A stretch of 64,000 nucleotides of DNA from Siphonodentalium dalli (GCA_032622095.1 CP136062.1:150530875-150594874); one strand, 5' to 3'. Counted from the stretch's first letter, positions 49,098-59,110 are shown. Made by a program: numbers and translations. The notes: generated from the letters alone by a model not told the origin.

Positions 49098-49935
49098 TTA
49101 AGGGGAATGCAATTTCATTAATCTTTAATAGGGACCACACCTCCATATTCTCTGCATTATACCGCTTAAAATGATATATTACACCCCATGCGTTATTGCA
49201 ATCACAGGCAGCAAGATTGGGTGGGGATTTACATGCACCCCCATGATTTCACCTCTTTTGGGTCTTTCAGAACCCAATGACGTTATGCTTGACGTAGTGA
49301 CAAAATGTATATATTCAACCATCATTTATAGCTTGAAAAAGGTCTGAAATGCTAAAATGTTGTATAAAATATATTATGAGATGCATATTTCCCTCAGATA
49401 TCAAAATAAAACATAATATTTCATGCAACTACTATCTTTAATACTCTCCCAAAACCATGGGTTAAACAATTCCAAGTCCTATTAAGCATTAAGGGAAAGC
49501 TATACAAGGTTATGACATCACATGAACAATATGTTGTCAAGTGAAATATGTCCAGAGAAACCTGAATTATTATATTTCACACTTGTGAGTAAGAAAGACT
49601 GAATATCTAATCTGTTAGTATACTGTGTAATGTCAATGTCAGCCTTTTCAGCTAAGATTCAAGGAGCATGATGTCATGAAGAAGTACCCATCATCTAAAA
49701 AATCATCAATAACAATACACATGAACCACCACCACCACCCCCCCCCCCCCACTGCTCCAAGACTCCATATCCCCACCAATTTATATGTCTAAAGGCCACC
49801 TGTATTGGAATATCCATAGAAGAATGGTGTATTTAACATAAAATGTTCCTTCTAACTGAGCAGATTTGCTAAAAATGATTTTCAATGTAAATATTTGTCA
49901 AGTTGACAGATGATAATGGTGCTATTTGCTGGTCT
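49098..49935 (+). mobile_element. TTAA-bounded ~840-bp nonautonomous element, unit 1
   Basis: Starts TTAAGGGGAATGCAATTTC and ends GCTATTTGCTGGTC followed by TTTAA. TTATACCGCTTAAAATG lies 59 bp from the TTAA, and the transposase element at 53835 has TTATACCGATTAAAATG at the same offset. A second match, ACAATATGTTG, lies at about 420 bp in both. It holds a C run near 49738-49750 and no coding sequence. I read it as an internally deleted relative of the transposase element. Confidence 0.65.
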
Positions 49936-50772
49936 TTAAGGGGAATGCAATTTCATTAATCTTTAATAGGGACCACACCTCCATACTCTCTGCATTATAC
50001 CGCTTAAAATGATATATTACACCCCATGCGTTATTGCAATCACAGGCAGCAAGATTGGGTGGGGATTTACATGCACCCCCATGATTTCACCTCTTTTGGG
50101 TCTTTCAGAACCCAATGACGTTATGCTTGACGTAGTGACAAAATGTATATATTCAACCATCATTTATAGCTTGAAAAAGGTCTGAAATGCTAAAATGTTG
50201 TATAAAATATATTATGAGATGCATATTTCCCTCAGATATCAAAATAAAACATAATATTTCATGCAACTACTATCTTTAATACTCTCCCAAAACCATGGGT
50301 TAAACAATTCCAAGTCCTATTTAGCATTAAGGGAAAGCTATACAAGGTTATGACATCACATGAACAATATGTTGTCAAGTGAAATATGTCCAGAGAAACC
50401 TGAATTATTATATTTCACACTTGTGAGTAAGAAAGACTGAATATCTAATCTGTTAGTATACTGTGTAATGTCAATGTCAGCCTTTTCAGCTAAGATTCAA
50501 GGAGCATGATGTCATGAAGAAGTACCCATCATCTAAAAAATCATCAATAACAATACACATGAACCACCACCACCACCCCCCCCCCCCCCACTGCTCCAAG
50601 ACTCCATATCCCCACCAATTTATATGTCTAAAGGCCACCTGTATTGGAATATCCATAGAAGAATGGTGTATTTAACATAAAATGTTCCTTCTAACAGCAG
50701 ATTTGCTAAAAATGATTTTCAATGTAAATATTTGTCAAGTTGACAGATGATAATGGTGCTATTTGCTGGTCT
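49936..50772 (+). mobile_element. TTAA-bounded ~840-bp nonautonomous element, unit 2
   Basis: Directly follows unit 1, sharing one TTAA at 49936-49939, and is nearly identical to it (differences include TTTAGCATTAAG for TTAAGCATTAAG and loss of a few bases in TTCTAACAGCAG). It has no coding sequence. Confidence 0.65.
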
Positions 50773-50776
50773 TTAA

Positions 50777-51423
50777 GGTGACACTCCACAGTTTCAACAG
50801 GTATGGGCCCAGAAATAGGGGGCCCATAGATTCATTGATATTTATCTGGATTATGATCCCAAACCATATAGACAATATATATATGCCTGAAATTAGTACA
50901 GAATAGGCATTCAGAATTTGATACATAATTTCCATAATATATGGGCTATCAAGAGTTATGGCCCTTGATCTTTTGATCGAAAATGTGATTTTTATTCAAA
51001 AAATGACCAAAATATTGCATTTTCATACCCAAGAGGCACGAATACCAGATTTTTTCAAGCATGGTCACCTTTGTTGGTTTAAAGGCCTCTGGCTTTCAAC
51101 ATCAATGTGAAAAAAATTCAAACTTTCGCCGTTAAATTTTCCAGAAAATCAATTTTTAATGCAGATGACAAATTTTGGGTGCTAAAAAATTGACCCAGTA
51201 TCTAGAGCCACTGTTTCGCAGAAAACGCTACTGCTGTCTATGGGTGGGGTCAAGGTCACTTTCACTTAATTTTTTCATCAGTCTAGAACACCTTCTAAAA
51301 TTACACAAATTCATATCCCACCTTGTCTCAATATACATACCACATGAATGGTGCCAGAAACCACTAGCACTTTATATCTATAAAATCACCCCTACTGATC
51401 ATTCGAAACTGTGGAGTGTCACC
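50777..51423 (+). mobile_element. Short GGTGACAC element, subtype B, copy 2
   Basis: 647 bp, nearly identical to copy 1. It is flanked by CTTTAA on the left and TTAAGTTAAGG on the right, so TTAA is present on both sides. That can be read as a 4-bp TTAA duplication, or as the borders of the two neighbouring TTAA units. Confidence 0.85.
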
Positions 51424-51428
51424 TTAAG

Positions 51429-52261
51429 TTAAGGGGAATGCAATTTCACTAATCTTTAATATGGACCACACCTCCATATTCTCTGCATTATACCGCTTAA
51501 AATGATATATTACACCCCATGCGTTATTGCAATCACAGGCAGCAAGATTGGGTGGGGATTTACATGCACCCCCATGATTTCACCTCTTTTGGGTCTTTCA
51601 GAACCCAATGACGTTATGCTTGACGTAGTGACAAAATGTATATATTCAACCATCATTTATAGCTTGAAAAAGGTCTGAAATGCTAAAATGTTGTATAAAA
51701 TATATTATGAGATGCATATCTTCCTCAGATATCAAAATAAAACAGAATATTTCATGCAACTACTATCTTTAATACTCTCCCAAAACCATTGGTTAGACAA
51801 TTCCAAGTCTTATTTAGCATTAAGGGAAAGTTATACAAGGTTATGACATCACATGAACAATATGTTGTCAAGTGAAATATGTCCAGGGAAACCTGAATTA
51901 TTATTTTTCACACTTGTGAATAAGAAATACTGAATATCTAATCTTTTAGTATACTGTGTAATGTCAAAATCAGCCTTTTCAGCTAAGATTCAAGGAGCAT
52001 GATGTCATGAAGAAGTACCCATCATCTAAAAAATCATCAATAACAAACAATACACATGAACCACCCCCCCCCCCCCACTGCTCCAAGACTCCATATCCCC
52101 ACCAATTTATATGTCTAAAGGCCACCTGTATTGGAATATCCATAGAAGAATGGTGTATTTAACATAAAATGTTCCTTCTAACTGAGCAGATTTGCTAAAA
52201 ATGATTTTCAATGTAAATATTTGTCAAGTTGACAGATGATAATGGTGCTATTTGCTGGTCT
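51429..52261 (+). mobile_element. TTAA-bounded ~840-bp nonautonomous element, unit 3
   Basis: A more diverged copy of units 1 and 2 (for example TATCTTCCTCAG, AAACCATTGG and a different C run near 52063-52076). Only TTAAG (51424-51428) separates it from the short element on its left. It has no coding sequence. Confidence 0.65.
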
Positions 52262-52265
52262 TTAA

Positions 52266-52912
52266 GGTGACACTCCACAGTTTCAACAGGTATGGGCCCA
52301 GAAATAGGGGGCCCATAGATTCATTGATATTTATCTGGATTATGATCCCAAACCATATAGACAATATATATATGCCTGAAATTAGTACAGAATAGGCATT
52401 CAGAATTTGATACATAATTTCCATAATATATGGGCTATCAAGAGTTATGGCCCTTGATCTTTTGATCGAAAATGTGATTTTTATTCAAAAAATGACCAAA
52501 ATATTGCATTTTCATACCCAAGAGGCACGAATACCAGATTTTTTCAAGCATGGTCACCTATGTTGGTTTAAAGGCCTCTGGCTTTCAACATCAATGTGAA
52601 AAAAATTCAAACTTTCGCCGTTAAATTTTCCAGAAAATCAATTTTTAATGCAGATGACAAATTTTGGGTGCTAAAAAATTGACCCAGTATCTAGAGCCAC
52701 TGTTTCGCAGAAAACGCTACTGCTGTCTATGGGTGGGGTCAAGGTCACTTTCACTTAATTTTTTCATCAGTCTAGAACACCTTCTAAAATTACACAAATT
52801 CATATCCCACCTTGTCTCAATATACATACCACATGAATGGTGCCAGAAACCACTAGCACTTTATATCTATAAAATCACCCCTACTGATCATTCGAAACTG
52901 TGGAGTGTCACC
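52266..52912 (+). mobile_element. Short GGTGACAC element, subtype B, copy 3
   Basis: 647 bp, flanked by CTTTAA and TTAATTTGCC, so TTAA again lies on both sides. Immediately right of it a kinase fragment starts. Confidence 0.85.
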
Positions 52913-52916
52913 TTAA

Positions 52917-53170
52917 TTTGCCATTTAAGTCGAGCAGGATATTTTCCAATTTGAGATCTCGGTGCGCTATCTTCTGCTCATGCAGATTAACAACACCGTG
53001 AATAATTTGTTTGAATAATTGCTTTGCTTCGCCTTCGTTCATGGGGCCATTGTCAGTAATCTTGTCCAAGAGGTCACCTCCCCGAACCAGTTCCATGAAG
53101 ATGTAAATATTTTCCTTCAGTTCGATAACATTATGCAGCTTGACAACGCTATCTGAACTAATGCTCGAGA
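52917..53170 (-). pseudogene. TSSK-like kinase, internal fragment (about residues 66-149)
   Basis: Encodes the part from SSISSDSVVKLHN through HRDLKLEN to DLNGK, without start, glycine loop, DFG or C-lobe. It is wedged between two short elements. Its upstream side joins a 16-bp satellite scrap (AACAACTTTTACTATA, 53171-53186) with GA shared at the junction. It shows that the array once extended across this block and was broken by insertions and deletions. Confidence 0.85.
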
Positions 53171-53186
53171 AACAACTTTTACTATA

Positions 53187-53834
53187 GGTGACACTCCACA
53201 GTTTCTGGGCCCGATCTCTAAAAATTGCGCCTGAGGCTATTTCAGTTGTTACTATTCTGATCATTGTTAAAAATAGTCCCAACAATATATATATGCTTAG
53301 AATGGCCACATTAAAGACTTTCAAATTTTGTATAAAAAATGAGAAATGATTGTTAGAGTGAAGAGTTATTCCCCTTGGTCTTCATTGCAAAAACACTGTT
53401 TTTCGTGCAAAAAATGACCAAAATTGGGCTAATTTTCCCCAAATTTACTGGAAAACAAGAAAATCTACAGTAAATACACCTATATATCTTGATAAAACAC
53501 TGTCTCTACGATCAAATATCAAAAATTGCCAACTTTCTCACCACTGTAACTTTTTTAAATTAATTCTGAATGCAGACGACACTTTTATAATGAAAAAAAC
53601 ACACTCTTATATTCATGGGCACTGTTTCGCGCAAAGCCCAGTTGAACTGTATAGGTGAAGCCACGCCCACTTTTTTCTATTTTTAGAAAAACTATAACAG
53701 TCACTCAAAAATTACCACATTCCATAACTCACCTATCAGTAATATATATACCACAGGCATGGTGTTCAATAGTACTGAGTCTATTTTATTAAAAATTTAC
53801 CCCTACTGATCATTCGAAACTGTGGAGTGTCACC
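53187..53834 (+). mobile_element. Short GGTGACAC element, subtype C, copy 1
   Basis: 648 bp with the standard ends but a different interior (CTGGGCCCGATCTCTAAAA near the left end, CACTGTTTCGCGCAAAGCC in the middle). The left flank is satellite ending CTATA and the right flank is the TTAA of the transposase element. It is nearly identical to 58286-58933 and in the same orientation. Confidence 0.85.
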
Positions 53835-54357
53835 TTAATAGAAAACTAATTTTATAAAATCAAGCCAACTCCCATGCCATGTTATTCTGTGGGTTATACC
53901 GATTAAAATGATATATGACACCCTATGTCACCAATGACTAGTGTTAAGGAACAACCAGCCAGTTAAAGGTGCATATTACTGAAAAAAATAAAATAAAACC
54001 CAATTTAAAGGTGTATGACGTTAAATATCAGATTCACGACGTCGCAACAAAACTCCCTTGTTGTTCTATGCAATAATCAGTTTAAATGGCACCAAAACAA
54101 TAGATACTCATTGACACAAGTTTCTTTTTCCCAAAGCTAGGTGATACCACATATGTACATGCATGCATGCCTCATATATGTGGGTTTGAATGCCTTTAAG
54201 TTGGTCTGGGGCACCTGCCACAGCCTCACAGTCATTAATGTGACATCAAATTAGGAAACAATATGTTGCCATGGCTGGCAGTGACGTTTTTCTTTGTTGG
54301 GATCAGATCATTTAAGTATATACAGACTTTGTTTAACTCAGATAGCAATTATTTAAA

Positions 54358-56265
54358 ATGAGAAAACACAAAGGAGGGCGAAAGAAGGATAATGGAGGTC
54401 GTTTTCAAAAGGGACATGTATATTATGGGACAGCATGTAATTATATTGTTTCTGCTGGGAATGAAGCTGTGTCAAACAGTACTATCAGTAGTTCAGTTGT
54501 CAGTGCTGGGATGGAACCAATCCACAGACCAGACCCAGGAATTTATTCTGAGGCCAAGTTATTAATGCAAGAGTCAGTTGTTCCTTCAAAATTGAGACCA
54601 AGAGAGAAGGAGACAACTGACAGAGATTCAACACCTTATTCTGAAGGAGAAAATATTATAGCTAATGTTCAAATACTGGATGAGCTTTATGGAACATTCT
54701 ATATTGAACATGGAAGTGCCTGTGATAATCTGTGTCCAAAGATGATAGTTATTAGGCGCCAGGGTTTATGTATTTCTGCTGCGCTCAAATGTAGATTTTG
54801 TGATTTCGTAGGATCTGTTCGCGCCCTTTCCTCGCAAGTAAGAGCCATAACTAGGAAACGTGGACCTGCCAAAGGTAGCTTGAATGACCGAATGTGTCTT
54901 GCAATGTTAAAAACAAAAACTGGTCCGTCCGATATGCACATGATATTATCATGCCTCAATATACAGCCACCATCTCAGTCTTTGCTGCACACTAGGCTCA
55001 ATGAATTGGCTGACATAGTAATAAAAGAGAACAAGGTAGCACTGACTGGGAACCAATCCTTCATTGGAGATGTACTGAAACTCGCTGATGCAGATGAGAA
55101 AGTTGATCTTGCTATTGATACAGCCTATAATAACCGGGTGCAAGCAGGGTATGAGGCAGGGACGCAGGCTGTATCAATAGCAACAGAACATATGACATCA
55201 AAGAAATTGCCACTGTCTTTGCATGTATCTAATAAGCTATGCACCAAAAGGAAATGCAGCCATGATCTAAAAGAACATCCAGACTGCAGAAAAAACTATT
55301 TATCCACAGACTCAATAGCATCAAGTGAAGCTAAATCTTTGCAATGTCACTTTAAAAATATTTCAACTCCAGCTATTCTTACAGTGCGCTCAATAACCAC
55401 TGATGCCAGTACCCAAATGGGGAAAGCCATTACCGATCATTCAAAGAAGACAGGTTACAAAATTACCCATTACCACTGTTATATACACAAGATGAGGACA
55501 TTACAGAAGAAAGTAAAGAAGATGAAATTATGTACAGAGTTGAATGGAATGGATAAAACTATATACAGTGAAAAACTATCATCATGCACAAGAAGACGCG
55601 TCCAGACAGAATTAACAAGAATTCATAAAGCCTTCCCCTCCAGCGATAAATTCATTGAAAAATCTGTTGCGGCCATAAAAAATATTGTCCCCTGCTTCTT
55701 CAACAATCACCAGAACTGTCGGCGTTCATCTCTTGTCTGTATAGCTCATTTGAAATCATATACCATGAAACACCTCCCTTATGGACAGCATCTCAAACTG
55801 AGTGGAAAAGGAAAGAAGGAGCTGACAAAAGTATTAGACGATATTGTAAAACCAGAAGTTATTTCCAAGATGTCCAAGCTCTTCTCAACTAATAAAAATG
55901 AAAATCTGCATCAGCGAGTCTTCACGTATGCACCTAAAAATACAACCTGGAGTAGAAACTTCCCAGCCATGTGTCATTCGGCACTTCATTCAGCTACCTT
56001 TGGCACAGGAAGATCTACAGTTATGCTTGCGAAACAGATAGGGCTAAACTGTAGTAATACCGATGTATTAAAAGCTGAAATGAAGAAAAGAGACCAAAGA
56101 CAGAAATATCACCGGACACAAAAATCTACATTTGAGTCAAAGCAGAAACGATATTTTGCCCGAAAACTTAAATATGACAGGAAAGTTTTGCAGGGATCTC
56201 TGTACACCGCAAATAATGAAGCGGCTACAAAATGCGGACACTCATATGCAATTGATCCACAATAA
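54358..56265 (+). CDS. Mutator-like DNA transposase (635 aa)
   Basis: Probably catalyses cut-and-paste transposition of its own element and of the related 840-bp units, acting on DNA in the nucleus. A basic N-terminus (RKHKGGRKK, then GGRFQKGH at 13-20) precedes a region like the Mutator-like transposase domain of animals: a zinc-ribbon-like cysteine pair (C145, C148); a Cys/His-rich stretch at 295-330; D254 in AIDTAYNNR and D349 in ITTDAST as likely first and second acidic residues; CYIHKMRTLQKKVKKM (374-389), resembling the family's Cys-x-x-His-Lys motif; H451/C454/C461; and NKNENLHQR with E515 followed by PK as the likely third acidic residue. The frame is uninterrupted and the length is plausible for the family. 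The start is the first Met after stops. AATAAA follows at 56363-56368. The acidic triad is assigned by motif only. Confidence 0.8.
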   Translation: MRKHKGGRKKDNGGRFQKGHVYYGTACNYIVSAGNEAVSNSTISSSVVSAGMEPIHRPDPGIYSEAKLLMQESVVPSKLRPREKETTDRDSTPYSEGENIIANVQILDELYGTFYIEHGSACDNLCPKMIVIRRQGLCISAALKCRFCDFVGSVRALSSQVRAITRKRGPAKGSLNDRMCLAMLKTKTGPSDMHMILSCLNIQPPSQSLLHTRLNELADIVIKENKVALTGNQSFIGDVLKLADADEKVDLAIDTAYNNRVQAGYEAGTQAVSIATEHMTSKKLPLSLHVSNKLCTKRKCSHDLKEHPDCRKNYLSTDSIASSEAKSLQCHFKNISTPAILTVRSITTDASTQMGKAITDHSKKTGYKITHYHCYIHKMRTLQKKVKKMKLCTELNGMDKTIYSEKLSSCTRRRVQTELTRIHKAFPSSDKFIEKSVAAIKNIVPCFFNNHQNCRRSSLVCIAHLKSYTMKHLPYGQHLKLSGKGKKELTKVLDDIVKPEVISKMSKLFSTNKNENLHQRVFTYAPKNTTWSRNFPAMCHSALHSATFGTGRSTVMLAKQIGLNCSNTDVLKAEMKKRDQRQKYHRTQKSTFESKQKRYFARKLKYDRKVLQGSLYTANNEAATKCGHSYAIDPQ

Positions 56266-56362
56266 TGTATGCAGTTGATGTTGCTTTAATTATAATTCAA
56301 CTTAATTTCAAAACAACAGAAATAGGTTGTGTGATGTATTTATTCCACACCCACTGCCATTG

Positions 56363-56368
56363 AATAAA
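56363..56368 (+). promoter_or_regulatory. Polyadenylation signal of the transposase gene
   Basis: AATAAA about 100 bp after the transposase stop, on the coding strand. This is the only such hexamer I noticed close to the gene end. Confidence 0.5.
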
Positions 56369-56633
56369 TATTAGTGTATACCTCCAGTGGAATACAAGCC
56401 GCAACTGTTCTTGTTGATGTTGTTGCCAAGAAAGATGATGTACATTATGTCAATCATCTGCTTCCGGTGACCCCCCCCCCCCATAACTTCTAGTTCGCCC
56501 CCCCCCCCCTACCCCGATAACTACTGGGTATTTGTCAGACTTAAATTACAATAAAGGTAGCTATAGTAACTAGTAACAATGAAGGTGACATTCATGGACT
56601 GATTGAACTTATCTGACTGAATGGTGTAGAATG

Positions 56634-56816
56634 AATACAGAACACAACTTGTATCATAATCTCAAATCTTTTATCAAACCGGCCGGTTGCGGATGGTGCA
56701 AAGTTATATTTTGCTCAAGCTATGCTCCCGCGAAATATAAAATATATCCTTGTGCCATCCGCAACTCAATTGATAAAGGAGTCTTGATTTAAGGTGCGTG
56801 TTGTGTTCTGTCTATA
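56634..56816. repeat. Imperfect palindrome, possible small foldback element
   Basis: Nested inverted matches: CAGAACACAA (left, 56638) against TTGTGTTCTG (right, 56801), TTATCAA against TTGATAA, and the core GTTGCGGATGG (56686) against CCATCCGCAAC (ending 56765). The arms are interrupted and the centre contains GCTCCCGCG. No target duplication was identified. Confidence 0.6.
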
Positions 56817-57265
56817 TTTATATATGCTGAACAGATGCTGAAACAGAAGCATAGATTTATTATCAAGAAAACATTCACAGATTGAATCACCATGAAGTAA
56901 ATTTTAACTTGTTACCCACCTATAACTGACTAAAGACAATCGCGCCACCCCCTGCGCTCATCATTTATCCTGGAACAGTAGAGTTGAATTTCACTTGTTT
57001 CGTTCGTACTCAGATGCACATATCTGATAGCAGAGGTACCAGCAAATTATAATGTAGAGTATCACACTGTCATCTGGTCCAATTAACATGTGAGGAAATG
57101 AACTAAAACTTTATAACTTTCATTTTTGTGTATATAACAGTGGTAATGGTCAATTTTGTCACCTGTCTTCTTTAAGTGGGTACTGGCATCAGTGGTTATT
57201 GAGCGTACTGCAAGAATAGCTGGAGTTGAAATATTGCAAGACAAATGTTTGATCTTTACATTAAA

Positions 57266-57676
57266 TCACAAAAGGCAATCAGCATACCCCCTGTGGTGCG
57301 AACATTCACCATTCCCTCTGCAAATCTGACGTTTTGAATTAACTCCTCCTGGCTCCATGCTGAGATGATCCACCCGTATACATGTCTTCTTGTGACAGAG
57401 GTGCGAAATATGATATTTTTCAAGAAGATGTTGTTGATGGAGCAAATAATATGCAAGACGATGAACTAAAACTTTTCTACTTTGCTTCATTTCATTAGAT
57501 TTATCAATGTATGTTAAATTGTATGTGCAGTACCCATCTGCATTGGGTGTACCAACATATACCCTGCACCGACCACTGTCCTTGCTACATTTGTCAAGAT
57601 GATTCCTGAATCTCTGCCTCTCATCAGTGCTCAGCTCCGTTAGAAACAGATCGCACTGTCTGGAAGAACGAGCCAT
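57266..57676 (-). CDS. His-Me finger endonuclease with I-PpoI-like zinc-binding loop (136 aa)
   Basis: Would cut double-stranded DNA. The C-terminal half carries the His-Cys box: HISHLCHKKTC (89-99), H104, N113, C119, C125, H127/H128 and C134 in HHRGYADCLL. Measured against I-PpoI, H92, C94, C99, H104, N113 and C119 keep the spacing of its catalytic His98, zinc ligands Cys100, Cys105 and His110, metal-binding Asn119 and ligand Cys125. C30 or C37 may supply the remaining first-site ligand. The N-terminus (1-40) is short and polar. The gene is convergent with the transposase, ~1 kb apart, inside the same candidate element. A good splice-acceptor-like sequence (TTTTCCATCCTCAG) ends 17 bp upstream of the ATG, so an upstream exon is possible. 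It could also be a domesticated or host-type gene fragment. Confidence 0.75.
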   Translation of the reverse strand: MARSSRQCDLFLTELSTDERQRFRNHLDKCSKDSGRCRVYVGTPNADGYCTYNLTYIDKSNEMKQSRKVLVHRLAYYLLHQQHLLEKYHISHLCHKKTCIRVDHLSMEPGGVNSKRQICRGNGECSHHRGYADCLL

Positions 57677-58285
57677 ATCGTGCTGGACTGGACCTGAGGA
57701 TGGAAAACAGATGAAAACTACACTAGTGTGGGTAGACTTAATGCTATAATGCTATGGGCTGTCACTTTATTTGAATGGAAAATGCATTAATATAAATCTG
57801 AATTTGCATGAAGTGCAAATTTCCAAATAACATGCCGCATAACTCATTTGCACTTAGGAATAGCAAAGTAGCACTTAAGTACAGCAAACATGATTGCACT
57901 TAAATGCAGAAAGATTGCACTTGGTTGCACTTAAGTTCAATTTATCTATTCCATTGCAAATTAGTTATGCTTAAGTGCAAATATTAATGCATGCCACTTC
58001 AGTTTTAGAAATGCAAATTAACTGCTGACAGCCCAACGCACTAAGCAAGAAATCTACCTAATCACACTAGTGGGCAGATGATTTATGACCTGATGACCCC
58101 CCCCCCCCAATCCCATTAAGGGCCCCAGAGGCAGAAAATGGTGAGAAAATATTACCCAAAGCTTTTCAAATGAAGGGCACTGTAGATATATCAGCTGTTT
58201 AAAACACCACAATGTATTATTGGGCTGTGTGGTCTGATTAGAAACATATTTCTGTGATAATTTATGGGTAATGCTGGGCTTTGAA
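57677..58285. other. Flank upstream of the endonuclease gene, with foldback insertion
   Basis: Non-coding. It includes the possible splice acceptor at about 57694-57708, the small foldback element at 57729-58064, a C run near 58097-58108 and the right end of the transposase element. No further gene seen. Confidence 0.6.
57729..58064. mobile_element. Small foldback element with 8-bp flanking CACTAGTG
   Basis: CACTAGTG occurs at 57721-57728 and again at 58065-58072, which fits an 8-bp target duplication (hAT-like), although the word is itself palindromic. Inside, TGGGCTGTCA (57755-57764) is perfectly inverted as TGACAGCCCA (58026-58035). The interior repeats TTGCACTTAAG-type words in both orientations. 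It has no coding sequence. Confidence 0.55.
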
Positions 58286-58933
58286 GGTGACACTCCACAG
58301 TTTCTGGGCCCGATCTCTAAAAATTGCGCCTGAGGCTATTTCAGTTGTTACTATTCTGATCATTGTTAAAAATAGTCCCAACAATATATATATGCTTAGA
58401 ATGGCCACATTAAAGACTTTCAAATTTTGTATAAAAAATGAGAAATGATTGTTAGAGTGAAGAGTTATTCCCCTTGGTCTTCATTGCAAAAACACTGTTT
58501 TTCGTGCAAAAAATGACCAAAATTGGGCTAATTTTCCCCAAATTTACTGGAAAACAAGAAAATCTACAGTAAATACACCTATATATCTTGATAAAACACT
58601 GTCTCTACGATCAAATATCAAAAATTGCCAACTTTCTCACCACTGTAACTTTTTTAAATTAATTCTGAATGCAGACGACACTTTTATAATGAAAAAAACA
58701 CACTCTTATATTCATGGGCACTGTTTCGCGCAAAGCCCAGTTGAACTGTATAGGTGAAGCCACGCCCACTTTTTTCTATTTTTAGAAAAACTATAACAGT
58801 CACTCAAAAATTACCACATTCCATAACTCACCTATCAGTAATATATATACCACAGGCATGGTGTTCAATAGTACTGAGTCTATTTTATTAAAAATTTACC
58901 CCTACTGATCATTCGAAACTGTGGAGTGTCACC
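58286..58933 (+). mobile_element. Short GGTGACAC element, subtype C, copy 2
   Basis: 648 bp and, as far as I can follow by eye, base-for-base the same interior as 53187-53834, in direct orientation. The left flank is the TGAA end of the transposase element; the right flank is ATAAATCGGGGG, leading into a reversed satellite monomer. Together the two copies bracket the transposase element like a composite. Confidence 0.85.
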
Positions 58934-58935
58934 AT

Positions 58936-59110
58936 AAATCGGGGGTGGGTAAATTCCAAGTTTCCGTGAAATGCACGGAAACATTTATTCATCAGTTTTT
59001 TTTTATAGTAAAAGTTGTTTCGTAATCTAAAGTGAACAATCCAAGTTTCTCAACTTGTCATTGCTCCAAAGTGGAATAGTTTTTCAGGACATTGTAAATG
59101 AAGAAATCTT
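58936..59110 (-). repeat. Inverted partial satellite monomer
   Basis: Reads as the reverse complement of the satellite monomer (GGGTGGGTAAATTCC, then the hairpin, then GACATTGTAAATGAAGAAATC). It is the only monomer seen in this orientation. At 59111 the sequence switches abruptly to a forward monomer (CACAAGTTATAAAGG), so an inversion junction lies at about 59108-59112. Confidence 0.9.

Larger units (their letters stand above)
56266..57265. other. Intergenic stretch between convergent transposase and endonuclease genes
   Basis: About 1 kb with no open frame of interest. It holds the poly(A) signal, two long C runs (56470-56482 and 56488-56509, the second broken once or twice) and the imperfect palindrome at 56634-56816. 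The rest is AT-rich with no recognised feature. Confidence 0.6.
53835..58285 (+). mobile_element. ~4.45-kb TTAA-type DNA transposon carrying transposase and endonuclease
   Basis: Candidate autonomous element lying exactly between two subtype-C short elements. It begins TTAATAGAAAAC and ends GGTAATGCTGGGCTTTGAA, which matches the end of the 840-bp units (TTTGCTGGTCTTTAA) with TGAA in place of TTAA. It contains a plus-strand Mutator-like transposase, a minus-strand His-Me finger endonuclease, a 5' flank of ~520 bp colinear with the 840-bp units, an imperfect palindrome (56634-56816) and a small foldback insertion (57729-58064). Terminal inverted repeats are weak by eye, so the exact ends are an inference from the homologous units. 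Confidence 0.6.

Noticed and set aside
49730-49752. (CCA)n and poly-C tracts as functional elements
   Set aside because: Simple-sequence length variation, also prone to sequencing error; no consistent placement beyond being part of the 840-bp unit.
51175-51432. Frames of 85-108 codons within the B-type short elements
   Set aside because: They lie wholly in noncoding element sequence, some using its ends, and show no domain. They recur with the element on either strand.
54699-54959. Minus-strand frames of 86 and 64 codons inside the transposase
   Set aside because: Antisense shadows of the transposase gene with no recognisable domain.
58054-58293. A 79-codon minus-strand frame near the right end of the transposon
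   Set aside because: It includes a C-run-encoded glycine tract and crosses into the short element; no domain, so probably chance.
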